A stretch of DNA of 64,000 nt from Methanomicrobiales archaeon (GTDB taxonomy: Archaea; Halobacteriota; Methanomicrobia; Methanomicrobiales; Methanospirillaceae): positions 37,121 through 101,120 of the forward strand of contig JALHCK010000007.1 in the NCBI GenBank assembly GCA_022841205.1. Direction: 5' to 3'. Within the stretch, counting starts at the first letter, position 1. Every line of letters starts with the position of its first letter. A program made the position numbers and the translations under genes. A model generated the notes under the pieces. That model was given only the letters and a program-made list of their open reading frames with translations, searched no databases and was not told the DNA's origin. Positions 18,027-26,771 of the stretch are shown here, piece after piece.

Positions 18027-18408
18027 ACCAAGGTGGAGTCCTCTGCCCGGTCCGGGGGAGAACCTCAATGCCCATTCTGCACGCCGGATGGGCTTTCCCC
18101 TTTCTTCCGCTGGGTTCTGGAACGTCTGAATCCCGGTTGCTGTTCCGGGTGTGATGATTCGGCCATGCTTTTAAGTTCTGCAATACGGTTTTCCGGGTGG
18201 GCGTTTTCCTCCCGCAACTATGAGATGTTCGATCTCGTTCTTTGATGATGATTAGAAGCGACTGAATATAAGGCGCAGAGGATAATTTCACCGGTACCGT
18301 TATTCCTGTGATTTCCTGTAACAGATAGTTAAACCGGGGTCCTGCGGCTGAACCCGGGCAGTGACGCAATTATAAAATTAAAAGGGGCCTTTTCACCCGA
18401 CAGGATAC
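18027..18408. other. Gene-free interval after the ABC operon
   Basis: About 380 bases between two operons that end toward each other. A short TATA-like GAATATAAGG at about 18264 and ATTATAAAATTAAAAGG near 18369 are visible, but neither sits ahead of a gene. The T/A-rich tail near 18370-18380 could terminate transcription from either side. No coding signal and no tRNA fold were found. Confidence 0.4.
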
Positions 18409-18702
18409 CTATTCCCCGATAAACTTTTTCAGCTCGTCATAGAGATAGGTCTGCACCTCTTCCACGACCTCCTTCTTTCCCCGGAAGGCAAGGAGCTCGC
18501 GTTCATCGCCATCCATGTTGGCGAAATAAAGGCGCTCTTTCCTGGCCACCAGGTCGACTTTGAACTTACTGATGATATCGGCAATCATTTTCCGGGGGAC
18601 GCCGGGGGGGATCATCAGGTCGAACAGCTGCTCTTCCTCTTCCCCGACCTCTTCCGGCCCCGGGGGATTTCCGGTCTTATCGTTTTGCATGGTATCTGCC
18701 AT
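18409..18702 (-). CDS. Small acidic protein downstream of methanogenesis marker 14
   Basis: A 97-residue protein with an acidic N-terminal tail (about residues 10-30, EEVGEEEEQ) and a compact alpha/beta C-terminal part containing DLMIPPGVPRKMIADII and ERLYFANMDGDERELLAF. I chose ATG 18702; the upstream extension to 18813 runs into the marker gene and is basic and unlike the rest. It follows the marker 14 stop by 17 bases on the same strand, so the two are almost certainly one transcript. I do not recognise a family with confidence. A small partner protein of marker 14 is the simplest reading. Confidence 0.7.
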   Translation of the reverse strand: MADTMQNDKTGNPPGPEEVGEEEEQLFDLMIPPGVPRKMIADIISKFKVDLVARKERLYFANMDGDERELLAFRGKKEVVEEVQTYLYDELKKFIGE

Positions 18703-18719
18703 TAATCGGTTCACCTCTC

Positions 18720-20219
18720 TTATTTTCCTATCTTTATCCTCCGGGCCATGATGCACGGCCCGCCTCGGACCCCGCCGATCGGGTTCTTGGGCTTCCCAAG
18801 AGAGTTCATGCACCTGCCCATCAGTGCTGCGCCACGGGCAAGCCCGTCATCGACAAACACGATCCGGTCATTGGGATTATCAAACATCCCGCGTTCGGCG
18901 ACCCCTTCCACGATGTATTCCGGTTTTCTCCCCGAGATTGCCGCCCGCCCGGTAAACCCGATGGTGGAGTTGGGAAATACCAGCCCCTCTTCGCGTGCGA
19001 CATCGATAAGCCGGAGAGCCATCCCGGCACATACCCGGTCGACCACCTCGTTTAGAAGGCCCAGGCTGTGGCCCTCGTAGATCTCTGTCCCGATCCCGGC
19101 CAGTTCGTCGAGCGCGCTCCCGTTTACACCGGCATCAGAACCGATGAGCGCCACTCCGGACTCTTTCGCGACATCGGCATACACGGGGACCCTGCCGAAC
19201 CGGCGTCGTTCGGGCGGCACGACCCGGATATCGACGAGTTCGTGACAACGCTTCACGTAATCCCTGACCTTTTCGCTCTGACCTTTCAGGGAAAACTCGG
19301 TGACCACGCTCCGGTCCCCGAAGATATCAAGCGCCGTTCCGGTCCGGGAATCGACAAGCCCGGTCCCCTTGATGATGGCATCGGGGATCGCCCCTGCCAG
19401 CCCGCAGAAGTTCCCGATAGTCTTGGCAAACGGGTTTGGATCGGCAGGGTCAACGTCGCTCGTGATCCGGCCGTCAAGGGTCGTGCCGAAATCGATTGAG
19501 ATGCACGGGTTCCGGAAATCGACCTCGGTCCATTTTGCACCTTCCTTGATCCCGGCCATGGCAAGCTCACCTTCCATCTCGTTTGCCACCATCTCCACCC
19601 CGGTGCTCCCCACCGGGGGGATGACCCCGGCCACTGCGCCGACAAACACGACCTTGTCGGCGTAGCTGAACGGCTGGAGTTTCAGCGACTGGTTGGCCTT
19701 CGACATGGGGGGAGTCATCTTCTTGGGCGGCACCCCGGCATTGAGGCATCCGTTGGCAAGGGCGAGGACAAAGATCCCCACCTGGTCCGGTGAGTCCATT
19801 GCGGCAACGACCCCGGTACTCCTGACCACGAAATCGAGGTCCTTTTTGATGTCAAGGTGCGCCTCTTCGTGGCACTGGAGGAGCGTGTCGCGGACGAGAT
19901 CGGTCACCGATTCCTTGGTGAGCTGTGTCCCGTCGAGAGTTTCGCCAAAGATCTCCTCGCCGGGTTTTGGTTTCCTGACGTCCCTGCTCATCTTTACCGT
20001 CTTGTTGATGACATAGGACATCCCGGTCTCGAGGTTCACCCCGGTGAGGATGCACTTCGTGGTGGTATTGCCCATCTCGACTGAAGCCACGATGAAGTAG
20101 GGTTTTACCTTGTATTCGGGAATGTAGACCCCGGCCCCGTGGGCGATGGATGGAGGCGGAGGGCTTTCCACGATGTGTGGCCGTGGTTTAAAAAAACGAT
20201 CAAAAAAGCGTGCACACAT
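18720..20219 (-). CDS. Methanogenesis marker protein 14
   Basis: Methanogen-specific protein of the marker 14 family (about 500 residues), built on an ASKHA/actin-like fold related to activators of corrinoid proteins. Visible motifs include VASVEMGNTTTKCILTG (about residues 44-60), the first phosphate loop, a second glycine-rich block at AGVIPPVGSTGVEMVANE, SIDFGTTLDGRI, and GSDAGVNGSALDEL. I put the start at 20219 because the longer version beginning at 20249 would have its start codon inside a TATA box. Its biochemical role is not known; ATP-dependent activation of a methanogenesis enzyme has been suggested for such folds. Confidence 0.85.
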   Translation of the reverse strand: MCARFFDRFFKPRPHIVESPPPPSIAHGAGVYIPEYKVKPYFIVASVEMGNTTTKCILTGVNLETGMSYVINKTVKMSRDVRKPKPGEEIFGETLDGTQLTKESVTDLVRDTLLQCHEEAHLDIKKDLDFVVRSTGVVAAMDSPDQVGIFVLALANGCLNAGVPPKKMTPPMSKANQSLKLQPFSYADKVVFVGAVAGVIPPVGSTGVEMVANEMEGELAMAGIKEGAKWTEVDFRNPCISIDFGTTLDGRITSDVDPADPNPFAKTIGNFCGLAGAIPDAIIKGTGLVDSRTGTALDIFGDRSVVTEFSLKGQSEKVRDYVKRCHELVDIRVVPPERRRFGRVPVYADVAKESGVALIGSDAGVNGSALDELAGIGTEIYEGHSLGLLNEVVDRVCAGMALRLIDVAREEGLVFPNSTIGFTGRAAISGRKPEYIVEGVAERGMFDNPNDRIVFVDDGLARGAALMGRCMNSLGKPKNPIGGVRGGPCIMARRIKIGK

Positions 20220-20246
20220 ATAAACGAATGTCAGGGTGAGAAGTCC

Positions 20247-20257
20247 CATATATCTTT
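20247..20257 (-). promoter_or_regulatory. TATA box for the marker 14 transcript
   Basis: On the minus strand the sequence reads CGAAAGATATATGG, a good archaeal BRE-TATA. It lies about 32 bases before ATG 20219, which fits a very short leader. This position argues against the upstream ATG at 20249. Confidence 0.5.
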
Positions 20258-20385
20258 CGATTTTCCCAGCTTATCCCTCCCCTTCCCGCGTTTTGTCCCC
20301 CCGAAAACAATCTGAAGCTTACCCGATCCCCCTGGTACAGGAATTATTATTACCGAAACGGGATCATAGGAATTGAGCTGTCCAG

Positions 20386-20631
20386 ATGAAAGCGGTCTCG
20401 TGGAGGATGCTTATCGGGATCGTGGTCGTGATAATCATCCTCCTTGTCATCATTCTGCTGGTTGCCGCAGCACTTCTCCTCTCTACCGGCAACCCCCCGG
20501 AAGGGGAGATATCAGGTGTGTACGGGGTTGTCTATTCCCTCGAATCCGCGCTTACCGGGGTGATCACCGGGATTGCCGAATGGATCGACTATATTGCAGG
20601 CCAGATCGGCAGGATATCCGGAGCACTCTAG
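20386..20631 (+). CDS. Small single-span membrane protein
   Basis: An 81-residue open frame with a strongly hydrophobic N-terminal helix (IGIVVVIIILLVIILLVAAA, residues 10-29) followed by an amphipathic, glycine-rich C-terminal half (GVYGVVYSLESALTGVITGI and WIDYIAGQIGRI). Composition and third-base GC look coding, but no family is recognised and the ribosome binding site is weak. It stands alone between marker 14 and the 3' end of the acs operon. It could be a stress or membrane-stabilising peptide; function unknown. Confidence 0.45.
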   Translation: MKAVSWRMLIGIVVVIIILLVIILLVAAALLLSTGNPPEGEISGVYGVVYSLESALTGVITGIAEWIDYIAGQIGRISGAL

Positions 20632-20795
20632 GCTCCATGGTGGCGAGAGAGGGTCTTTTTCCATAAAGATCGTTGCATAGCAACTCCAGGCTCCACGAGG
20701 CGAGAGCAGATCCTTCTTCTCCATCCCATCGTCCCTGGAGGTTGCATAACAACTCCAGGCTTCAGGGTGGCGAAACCCGGTCCTTTTCCACGGCC
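20623..20795. repeat. Three imperfect direct repeats with internal dyads at the end of the acs operon
   Basis: Three imperfect copies of about 57-69 bases share the core CAACTCCAGGCTCCA...GGCGA and a pyrimidine-rich TCCTTTTCC-like part. They begin at about 20623, 20680 and 20749. The junctions contain GTTGCATAGCAAC (20672) and GTTGCATAACAAC (20741), short inverted repeats able to form small hairpins. The third copy runs into the 3' end of the acsF-like gene. They may act in transcription termination, or be traces of a mobile repeat. Confidence 0.55.
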
Positions 20796-21532
20796 ATCCG
20801 GATTATCGTCTCCGCAAGCTGCTCAATTGCCGCCAGGGCCGTCGAACCGGGGGGAAGGGATGCGACAGGACTACCCTCTATATCCGCACTTTCGACTGCC
20901 GGGTCCTCCGGGACCAGCACCGGTTTTCCAAACACGGCCGGCAGGTTGTCGAGGGGCGTCCCCTTCCAGCGGTTCAGCACGAGGATGACCGGCACCGTGC
21001 CCAGTCCAAGCGACCTGGCGAGGTTCCTGATCCGGGCAGCGGTCCGGATGCCCCGTACCCCCGGGTCGCTCACGACCAGGAATAGATCGGGGATGCCAAT
21101 AGTCCCCCGGGCAAGGTGTTCCATGCCCGCCTCGTTATCGATCACCACGAACCGGTAATCGCGCTCGAGGAGCTGCATGCTGGTGGTGAGCAGGTTGTTT
21201 GCAAAGCAGTAACACCCGGTCCCCTCCGGCCTTCCCATGGCGATGAGATCGAATCCTTTCGCCTCGACCAGGGACTTCCTGAAACAGAGGCTGATATAGT
21301 CACGGCGGTTCATACCGGGGGGTATCTGCTGGGTAAATGCCTCCTCCCGGAGCGACCCGAGGGTTTCCTGGATCTCGACACCGAGCGCTTCGTGGAGGTT
21401 TGCATTGGGATCGGCATCAACGGCAAGCACGGGAACCTGCCCGGCGGAGATCAGCGACCGGACGAGCAGGGCGGCAACCGTGGTCTTGCCAGTCCCTCCT
21501 TTACCGGAAATGGCTACCGAGAACGGCCTCAC
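20762..21532 (-). CDS. acsF: AcsF/CooC-type nickel-insertion ATPase
   Basis: MinD-type P-loop ATPase of the CooC/AcsF group, which loads nickel into acetyl-CoA synthase or CO dehydrogenase. From GTG 21532 it is 256 residues: deviant Walker A SGKGGTGKTT at about 9-18, then AVDADPNANL, a CYCFANN cysteine pair (the metal-binding C-x-C of this family), VIDNEAGMEHL and the LNRW base-recognition segment. GTG 21532 overlaps the mesB stop and has GGAGG about ten bases upstream; a longer frame to 21592 lies inside mesB. Because the operon has ACS but no CODH, AcsF (the ACS-specific chaperone) is the better name. Confidence 0.8.
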   Translation of the reverse strand: MRPFSVAISGKGGTGKTTVAALLVRSLISAGQVPVLAVDADPNANLHEALGVEIQETLGSLREEAFTQQIPPGMNRRDYISLCFRKSLVEAKGFDLIAMGRPEGTGCYCFANNLLTTSMQLLERDYRFVVIDNEAGMEHLARGTIGIPDLFLVVSDPGVRGIRTAARIRNLARSLGLGTVPVILVLNRWKGTPLDNLPAVFGKPVLVPEDPAVESADIEGSPVASLPPGSTALAAIEQLAETIIRMAVEKDRVSPP

Positions 21533-22566
21533 GCCTCGTATTCCTCCCTGGCATGCATCGAGAGCATCCTTGTTGCCTCCATGATCCGGCATGCCGTTTC
21601 CCGGTCGCCGGACTGGATGCCACAGGTGGGGGTGATGACCGATTGCCGGAAGAATGTTTCAGGGGAACAGAATCCTGCAACCTGGTCGCGGATACCGTCA
21701 AGGACCCCAAGGAGCTGTTCCCGGGTACATCCCGAAAACAGGTCGGGCTGTGACGGGACGATCCCCCAGGCGATGATCCCCCCGCCTTCGAGGTATCCTG
21801 CAAGGGCGTCAGGGTAGAGCAGGAATTCCCGGCCAACGGTATAGGCGTCGAATGAGATCAGGGAAGGAGAAAGTTCCATCACGAACTCCCAGTCGGTGTT
21901 GGAACAACAGTGGACACCAAGCCCGCCCCTGACCATCCCGGCAATATCGTGCCAGCCTGCGGCGACCGCGTCACGGCTCACGGGCACCACCGATGACCCG
22001 AGGGATGCGAAGTAGGGCTCGTTCAACACCACCAGCGTGGAAGTGACCCCGGAAAACCGCTGCATCGACTCCTCGCACCACCGTGCCCGGAGGGCGATCA
22101 TCTTGCCAAGCACATCGGCAAACTGGTCGTCATAGTAAATCGGCCGGCGGTTCTCGTCCACAACCTGCATCCCGAAGGTCACAGGACCGGTCACCTGGGC
22201 CTTCAGGAAGACTGACCCGGAGAAGTCCCGGCCGGCCATCTCGGGAAAGGCCGAGTAGTATTCCGGGGAGAGGGCGTAAGGGGCGGTGTTTTCCTCCATG
22301 AAATCGAGGTAGATCTGCTCCATTTCCGCGGCAATGTCCCGCGAGGGATCGATCCTGAGTTTTCCATCCTGCACGACCCCGCCAGGCAGGCGGGCCGAAT
22401 CGTTCACAACAATGGTCTCGAGGATCCCGCGGTTGGGCAGGGTCGGGATGTAGGGGATCTCCGGGAAGAGCGAGAGGACATCGTCGCAGGCCTGGCGGGG
22501 ATCGGTATGGGGAAGGGCACCGATCCCGGTAGCCTGGCATCCCGGGGAGGGAAGAGGGGAACTCAT
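21529..22566 (-). CDS. mesB: Core methionine synthase (MesB-like, folate-independent)
   Basis: A 345-residue protein of the MetE/UROD fold lacking the N-terminal half of full cobalamin-independent MetE. The zinc ligands of MetE are seen as H219-x-C221 (in GVHCCSNTDW) and C315 (in ITPTCGIQS), together with TGIGALPHTDP at the N-terminus and the LNEPYF loop at about 181-186. Such core enzymes methylate homocysteine from a corrinoid protein instead of methyl-folate; MesB proteins occur in organisms with the Wood-Ljungdahl pathway. Here it is coupled (ATGA overlap at 22563) to the reactivator of the corrinoid iron-sulfur protein, so that protein is the likely donor. Which Mes subfamily it belongs to needs a phylogeny. 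Confidence 0.75.
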   Translation of the reverse strand: MSSPLPSPGCQATGIGALPHTDPRQACDDVLSLFPEIPYIPTLPNRGILETIVVNDSARLPGGVVQDGKLRIDPSRDIAAEMEQIYLDFMEENTAPYALSPEYYSAFPEMAGRDFSGSVFLKAQVTGPVTFGMQVVDENRRPIYYDDQFADVLGKMIALRARWCEESMQRFSGVTSTLVVLNEPYFASLGSSVVPVSRDAVAAGWHDIAGMVRGGLGVHCCSNTDWEFVMELSPSLISFDAYTVGREFLLYPDALAGYLEGGGIIAWGIVPSQPDLFSGCTREQLLGVLDGIRDQVAGFCSPETFFRQSVITPTCGIQSGDRETACRIMEATRMLSMHAREEYEA

Positions 22567-24473
22567 GGGTCACCCCGGCGCAACCGGCACTTCTCGAGCA
22601 TCTCCTCGACCATCGGGAACATGGAAAGGTCCGTGTGTGGCAGGAAACAGCTCCCGGTATACTCGTCCATGAACGACGGTTCGGCATTGAGCTCGATGTA
22701 GGCGATCTTTCGTGCGATCTCGTCGATCAGCTTCTTCTTCCGCCGGTTGAGCAAGGCGAGGTTTGCCCCCTCGATTGCACCGTTACCTATGGGGGAGATG
22801 CGCTCGACCGGCACTTCGGGAATGAGGCCGATGGTGATGGCGTTTTCCTTGCTGATGTAGTTTCCAAACGCTCCAGAAAAGTGGATATGTGCAATATCGT
22901 TCCTGGTAATCCCGGCCTGGTTCATCAGGGTCAGGCACGCGGCAAGGACGGAGGCTTTGCTCATGATCAGCGCTTTAATGTCGTTTTCGGTGATGACGAT
23001 GTCCTTTCCGATACCGGTCTCTTCTTTCCATGCAACCACGAACTCGGGAACCTGCCTGCCAATCCTGACACGTTCGTGGGCGATGGCCGTGTTGATCCTG
23101 CCCGTCCGGTCGATGATGCATGCCCGGAGGAGTTCGGCGAGGAGGTCGATCAAGCCCGAACCACAGAGCCCTTTTGGCCTGACATGCCTGATGGTGCGGT
23201 AGGCCGGGGTGAGGGTGACGAGGTCGAGCGAGATCTGCTCGATTGCCCCGGCATTGGCCCGCATGCCGAAGAGCACTTCACCGCCTTCGAGGGCAGGGCC
23301 GGCAGCTCCGGCACAGGCAAACATCCAGTCCCTGTTCCCGAGCACCACCTCGAAGTTTGTCCCGATATCGATGAGGAGCGATACCTCGTCACGCTCGGCC
23401 ATGCCCGAGGCAAGGATGTCGGCGATGATATCTCCCCCGACAAAGTCGCTCACCGCCGGGAAGATGAAGAGTCCCGAATTTTCCCCAACATCAAGTCCGG
23501 CCCGGCCGGCAGCTGCAGTGAGGTAGCGCCGCACCACCGGGACGTAGGGCTCCTCGATCATGTAGGCAGGATCGATTCCCATCAGGATATGGGTCATGAT
23601 GGTGTTTCCGGCAACAACCACTTCGTAGATATGGTCCCGGTCGATTCCGGCATTGTTGGCCGCCTCGGTAATCGCGGCATTGATGCTCTCCGCGGCAAGG
23701 GACTGGAGCTTCTTCAGGCCCCCATCTTTTCGGGCATAGGTGACCCGGGATAGGATGTCCTCGCCACAGCTTATCTGCCGGTTGTAGCCTGAGGCGATAC
23801 CCATGACGCTTCCGTCAATGAGGTTCCTGATATAGACAACGATTGTGGTGGTCCCGAGATCGACAGCTGCCCCGTAGCAGGCAGGCGTGGTATCTCCCTT
23901 TTCGATATCGATGAGGCGGTAACCCCCCGGGACCAGTACCACCGTTGCCGTCACCTTCCACCCGCTCTCCCTAAGTACTCTCGGTATCCGGCGGATGACT
24001 TCGAGCGGGGCATAGATAACCCCTTCTTTTGGCCCGCCTGCCTTCTCGATCCCCCACAGCAGCCGGGTGAGATCCGGCGAGGGATCATCGAGGCTTGGTG
24101 GAGAAAGGCTCAGTGCATACTTCCAGACCGCCGGGTTGAGCTCGGTGGAAGTCCCCATGACATCGATGAGGATCTTCTGTTCCTGCACGATGGACTCTTC
24201 CGGTATTAGTACCAGGACGTCCTCGGATACAGAAGTCTGGCAGGCAAGGCATGCCCCGGCTTCAAGTTCTTCTGCTGTGAAGAACTTCCCGTATTTATCA
24301 CGGTCAAAGTCATAGCTGCCGCTCTTGACGTAAACCTTGCATTTCCCGCATTTCCCAAGGCCGCCACAGACAACGTTCATGTGGATTCCCACCTGCTGGG
24401 CGGCCTGCAGGATGCTGCTCCCGCTTCGGACTTCCGTCTTCCTGAACCCCGGGATGAAGGTAACGGTCGGCAT
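22563..24473 (-). CDS. Reductive activator of corrinoid iron-sulfur protein (RACo-like)
   Basis: A 636-residue protein with an N-terminal [2Fe-2S] ferredoxin domain (C36, C42, C45 and C75 in VVCGGLGKCGKC...CLAC). A linker follows, then a large ASKHA ATPase domain (AVDLGTTTIVVYI near residue 205, LIDIGTNFEVVLG near 365, FSGAFGNYI near 545). RACo uses ATP to push electrons into Co(II)-CoFeSP, rescuing it when the cobalt oxidises. It starts seven bases after the acsC stop on the same strand and overlaps mesB. The neighbourhood (AcsC, AcsD) makes CoFeSP the likely target, not a methylamine corrinoid protein. Confidence 0.85.
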   Translation of the reverse strand: MPTVTFIPGFRKTEVRSGSSILQAAQQVGIHMNVVCGGLGKCGKCKVYVKSGSYDFDRDKYGKFFTAEELEAGACLACQTSVSEDVLVLIPEESIVQEQKILIDVMGTSTELNPAVWKYALSLSPPSLDDPSPDLTRLLWGIEKAGGPKEGVIYAPLEVIRRIPRVLRESGWKVTATVVLVPGGYRLIDIEKGDTTPACYGAAVDLGTTTIVVYIRNLIDGSVMGIASGYNRQISCGEDILSRVTYARKDGGLKKLQSLAAESINAAITEAANNAGIDRDHIYEVVVAGNTIMTHILMGIDPAYMIEEPYVPVVRRYLTAAAGRAGLDVGENSGLFIFPAVSDFVGGDIIADILASGMAERDEVSLLIDIGTNFEVVLGNRDWMFACAGAAGPALEGGEVLFGMRANAGAIEQISLDLVTLTPAYRTIRHVRPKGLCGSGLIDLLAELLRACIIDRTGRINTAIAHERVRIGRQVPEFVVAWKEETGIGKDIVITENDIKALIMSKASVLAACLTLMNQAGITRNDIAHIHFSGAFGNYISKENAITIGLIPEVPVERISPIGNGAIEGANLALLNRRKKKLIDEIARKIAYIELNAEPSFMDEYTGSCFLPHTDLSMFPMVEEMLEKCRLRRGDP

Positions 24474-24479
24474 GGGATT

Positions 24480-25811
24480 TCAGGTCCACTCTTTTTCGAG
24501 AAATTCAGCAACATCTGCTGCATCCCGTGGTCCGACAAGCACCTTCCACCCGGTCTCGTCCTCGATTCGCCCCGAGAGCGGGGCGGCGTAGCCGGGAATG
24601 ATCAGGGTCTTGTGGCTGACAAGGTCGGGCACCCCGAACTGCTTCAGGGAGTCCCTGACCAGGGTCTCCGAGAGTTTTCCGGCGGCAACAGCGGTAAGGA
24701 CCGAGAGCCCTTCAGTATCGACGATCAGCATCAGCGAGTCGAATCCGGAGGCCTCGAGGTATCCCTGCAACGTGAAGTAGGTCAGGGAGAAGTTGACGGT
24801 CAGGAAGATCGGTGCACCGGGTCCCGGGTTTCCGACCCTGTATATCCCCGGGGTGATCTGGATGGGTTTCTGGGGATCGGTGTAGATGTTTTGCCGGAGG
24901 ACGAGGAACGCTTTCCGGGATTCCTTCGGGACTGCATCGGCCACGAGGACCGACCCGTACTTGAGCACTCCGCAGATGAGGGCTGCATCCGGAAGCCCTG
25001 TCGCCCGGGTGTCGATGAAGATGGGATACCCGAGTGCAGGAGTGGTCCTGGAAATTGCATGCTGCCGCACCGCCGTAGCAGAGTTCAGCACCTCGTGGAG
25101 AGAGGCCGATGTCAGGTCGAGGACGAGGTGGGAAGCTCCCCCGGCGGCACAGAGCCCGGAGAGCCGGGCAAGTGAACCCAGATCGGGTGCCCGGATGGCG
25201 AGCGGGCATCCGTACTTTACGGCAAGGGCGCACATCTCCCGGTACTGGTCATGGCTTGCGGCATGGATGAGCGGCCGGAAGTTCCCACAGACCGCAAGGC
25301 CCGCTTCCTGTACGGCGGGGTCCTCTGCCATCAGGACTTCCGGGAGGTCGGCTACGGCTTCAACCGCCTCGACCGCTTTTCCAAAGGCAGAAGGAGAACC
25401 GCCTTCGGAACATACGGCGATGCCGTTCATCCGCAGGTCAAGGCCGATCCGCACCATGAGGTGGTCCCTGACATCGGCCACGATCTCCTGGATCGTGTCT
25501 GCATCCATTTTGTCCGAGACGACGGTCATGATGCCCGGTTCGTGAAAGAACGCCTTTTCATGCCGGAACAAGACGATCTCCCCGCCAACGGTAAACGAAC
25601 GCTCCCCGACACCGATCTTCACCTTCTGTACCGGAGGCCGGGTCGATGCCCCGAGAAGCTCCCTGACCTTCTCGTCCAGGTGCGGGCAGTCTTCTGCTTT
25701 CACCTTGCCGCTGGCAAGCTTCATGGCAAAAGTGAGACAGGTCGGCTCACCGCATTCCTTGCAGTTCTTCTTTGGGAGGAGCTTGTATATGTCGAGTGCT
25801 TTGAGCGCCAT
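24480..25811 (-). CDS. acsC: CoFeSP large subunit, AcsC/CdhE
   Basis: Large (gamma) subunit of the corrinoid iron-sulfur protein. From ATG 25811 it is 443 residues. The N-terminal [4Fe-4S] motif is complete (C17, C20, C25, C42 in KKNCKECGEPTC...EDCP). A TIM-barrel middle part and a C-terminal B12-binding domain follow (about residues 330-443). The start at 25811 has GGAGGTGG nine bases upstream and gives the canonical MALKALDIYKLLPK N-terminus; GTG 25823 would add four residues. The overlap with acsD shows translational coupling. CoFeSP carries the methyl group between methyltransferase, ACS and, here probably, MesB. Confidence 0.93.
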   Translation of the reverse strand: MALKALDIYKLLPKKNCKECGEPTCLTFAMKLASGKVKAEDCPHLDEKVRELLGASTRPPVQKVKIGVGERSFTVGGEIVLFRHEKAFFHEPGIMTVVSDKMDADTIQEIVADVRDHLMVRIGLDLRMNGIAVCSEGGSPSAFGKAVEAVEAVADLPEVLMAEDPAVQEAGLAVCGNFRPLIHAASHDQYREMCALAVKYGCPLAIRAPDLGSLARLSGLCAAGGASHLVLDLTSASLHEVLNSATAVRQHAISRTTPALGYPIFIDTRATGLPDAALICGVLKYGSVLVADAVPKESRKAFLVLRQNIYTDPQKPIQITPGIYRVGNPGPGAPIFLTVNFSLTYFTLQGYLEASGFDSLMLIVDTEGLSVLTAVAAGKLSETLVRDSLKQFGVPDLVSHKTLIIPGYAAPLSGRIEDETGWKVLVGPRDAADVAEFLEKEWT

Positions 25812-25812
25812 C

Positions 25813-26763
25813 CTACGCACCACCTCCCGGTGATGACCAGAGCGCGCCGATCCCCGCTCTTAACTGGGCGATAGTTGACGGGTGACGGACGCAGACAATG
25901 GAGGCCCCGGCGATGGCTGCCGGGAGCATGGCATAGAGTTCCCAGGAGACAGAGATGCGATCGCTCTCAGATGGATCCGCTTCCCTGACCTCTTTTACCG
26001 TTAGCGAATCGGCAGCCGAGCAGATCATCGGCATGGTGAGATCGTCATCCCCTTTCAGGGCTGACGTGCGGATACGCTCCATGACGGAGTACGAGTATTC
26101 GAACCCGTACCCCAGGGCACCGGTGTAAGGGTCGATGACGATCCGGTCGTAGGAAAGCCCGATCTCGCGGAGGAGGATGTTCAGTTGCTTGGCAAGGTTG
26201 ATATCGATAGGCGACTGGGCGATCATCAGGTGGCCGAAAGCCATGGCCGTGGCGGCAATGCTCCGGTAGTGCCCGGCCTCGGCGGTCCCGATGAGGAGGC
26301 GTTCACCTTCGCCAGCCTCACCGATCCTCCGGAACACCTCGCTGTCAAGCGCAGGATCGTTGCTCCCCTCGATGATGAGGGGAAGCCCGGTTGCCTGGAG
26401 AACGGACTCCACTGTGGAGGTTACCGATGCAGGATCGGAAAACCCCCGTTTCCGGGTACTGGTCAGGAACAGGCGGATCAGGTCGGGAGCGTATTCCTGC
26501 CCGGCCCAACGGGCCCATTCCCCGGGATCTGACGACCGGTCCCCGAGGAACCGGTTCACCGGGGCCGGCCAGAGGGAACGGTCGTCGCATATCTCGTAGG
26601 CGATGAGGGGCCGGTGGCCGGTCGGGGGAGTCCCGACAAACGAGAGGTCCCGCTCGCCGCCAACGGTCACGGTCCCGGTCCTTGTACCGCCATCTGCCCT
26701 GGTCGCACCGATGGTGACGCTCCGCACTTCTCCGATCCAGTCCGCGAGGGTCTGCATGGTCAT
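25813..26763 (-). CDS. acsD: CoFeSP small subunit, AcsD/CdhD
   Basis: Small (delta) subunit of the corrinoid iron-sulfur protein, 316 residues from ATG 26763. The length matches bacterial AcsD (about 310-320) and not the longer archaeal CdhD (about 430). TIM-barrel features include IEGSNDPALDSEVFRRIGE, LMIAQSPIDINLAKQLN and the IDPYTGALGYGFEYSYSVMERIR block typical of the family. GAGG six bases before 26763 supports this start; the frame also has GTG 26775, which overlaps the acsB stop. It forms a heterodimer with AcsC. Confidence 0.9.
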   Translation of the reverse strand: MTMQTLADWIGEVRSVTIGATRADGGTRTGTVTVGGERDLSFVGTPPTGHRPLIAYEICDDRSLWPAPVNRFLGDRSSDPGEWARWAGQEYAPDLIRLFLTSTRKRGFSDPASVTSTVESVLQATGLPLIIEGSNDPALDSEVFRRIGEAGEGERLLIGTAEAGHYRSIAATAMAFGHLMIAQSPIDINLAKQLNILLREIGLSYDRIVIDPYTGALGYGFEYSYSVMERIRTSALKGDDDLTMPMICSAADSLTVKEVREADPSESDRISVSWELYAMLPAAIAGASIVCVRHPSTIAQLRAGIGALWSSPGGGA

Positions 26764-26771
26764 GGCAGTCC

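Noticed and set aside
22635..23753. Plus-strand open frame (372 codons) opposite the RACo gene
   Set aside because: Shadow of the RACo gene, whose ferredoxin and ASKHA motifs are clear on the minus strand.
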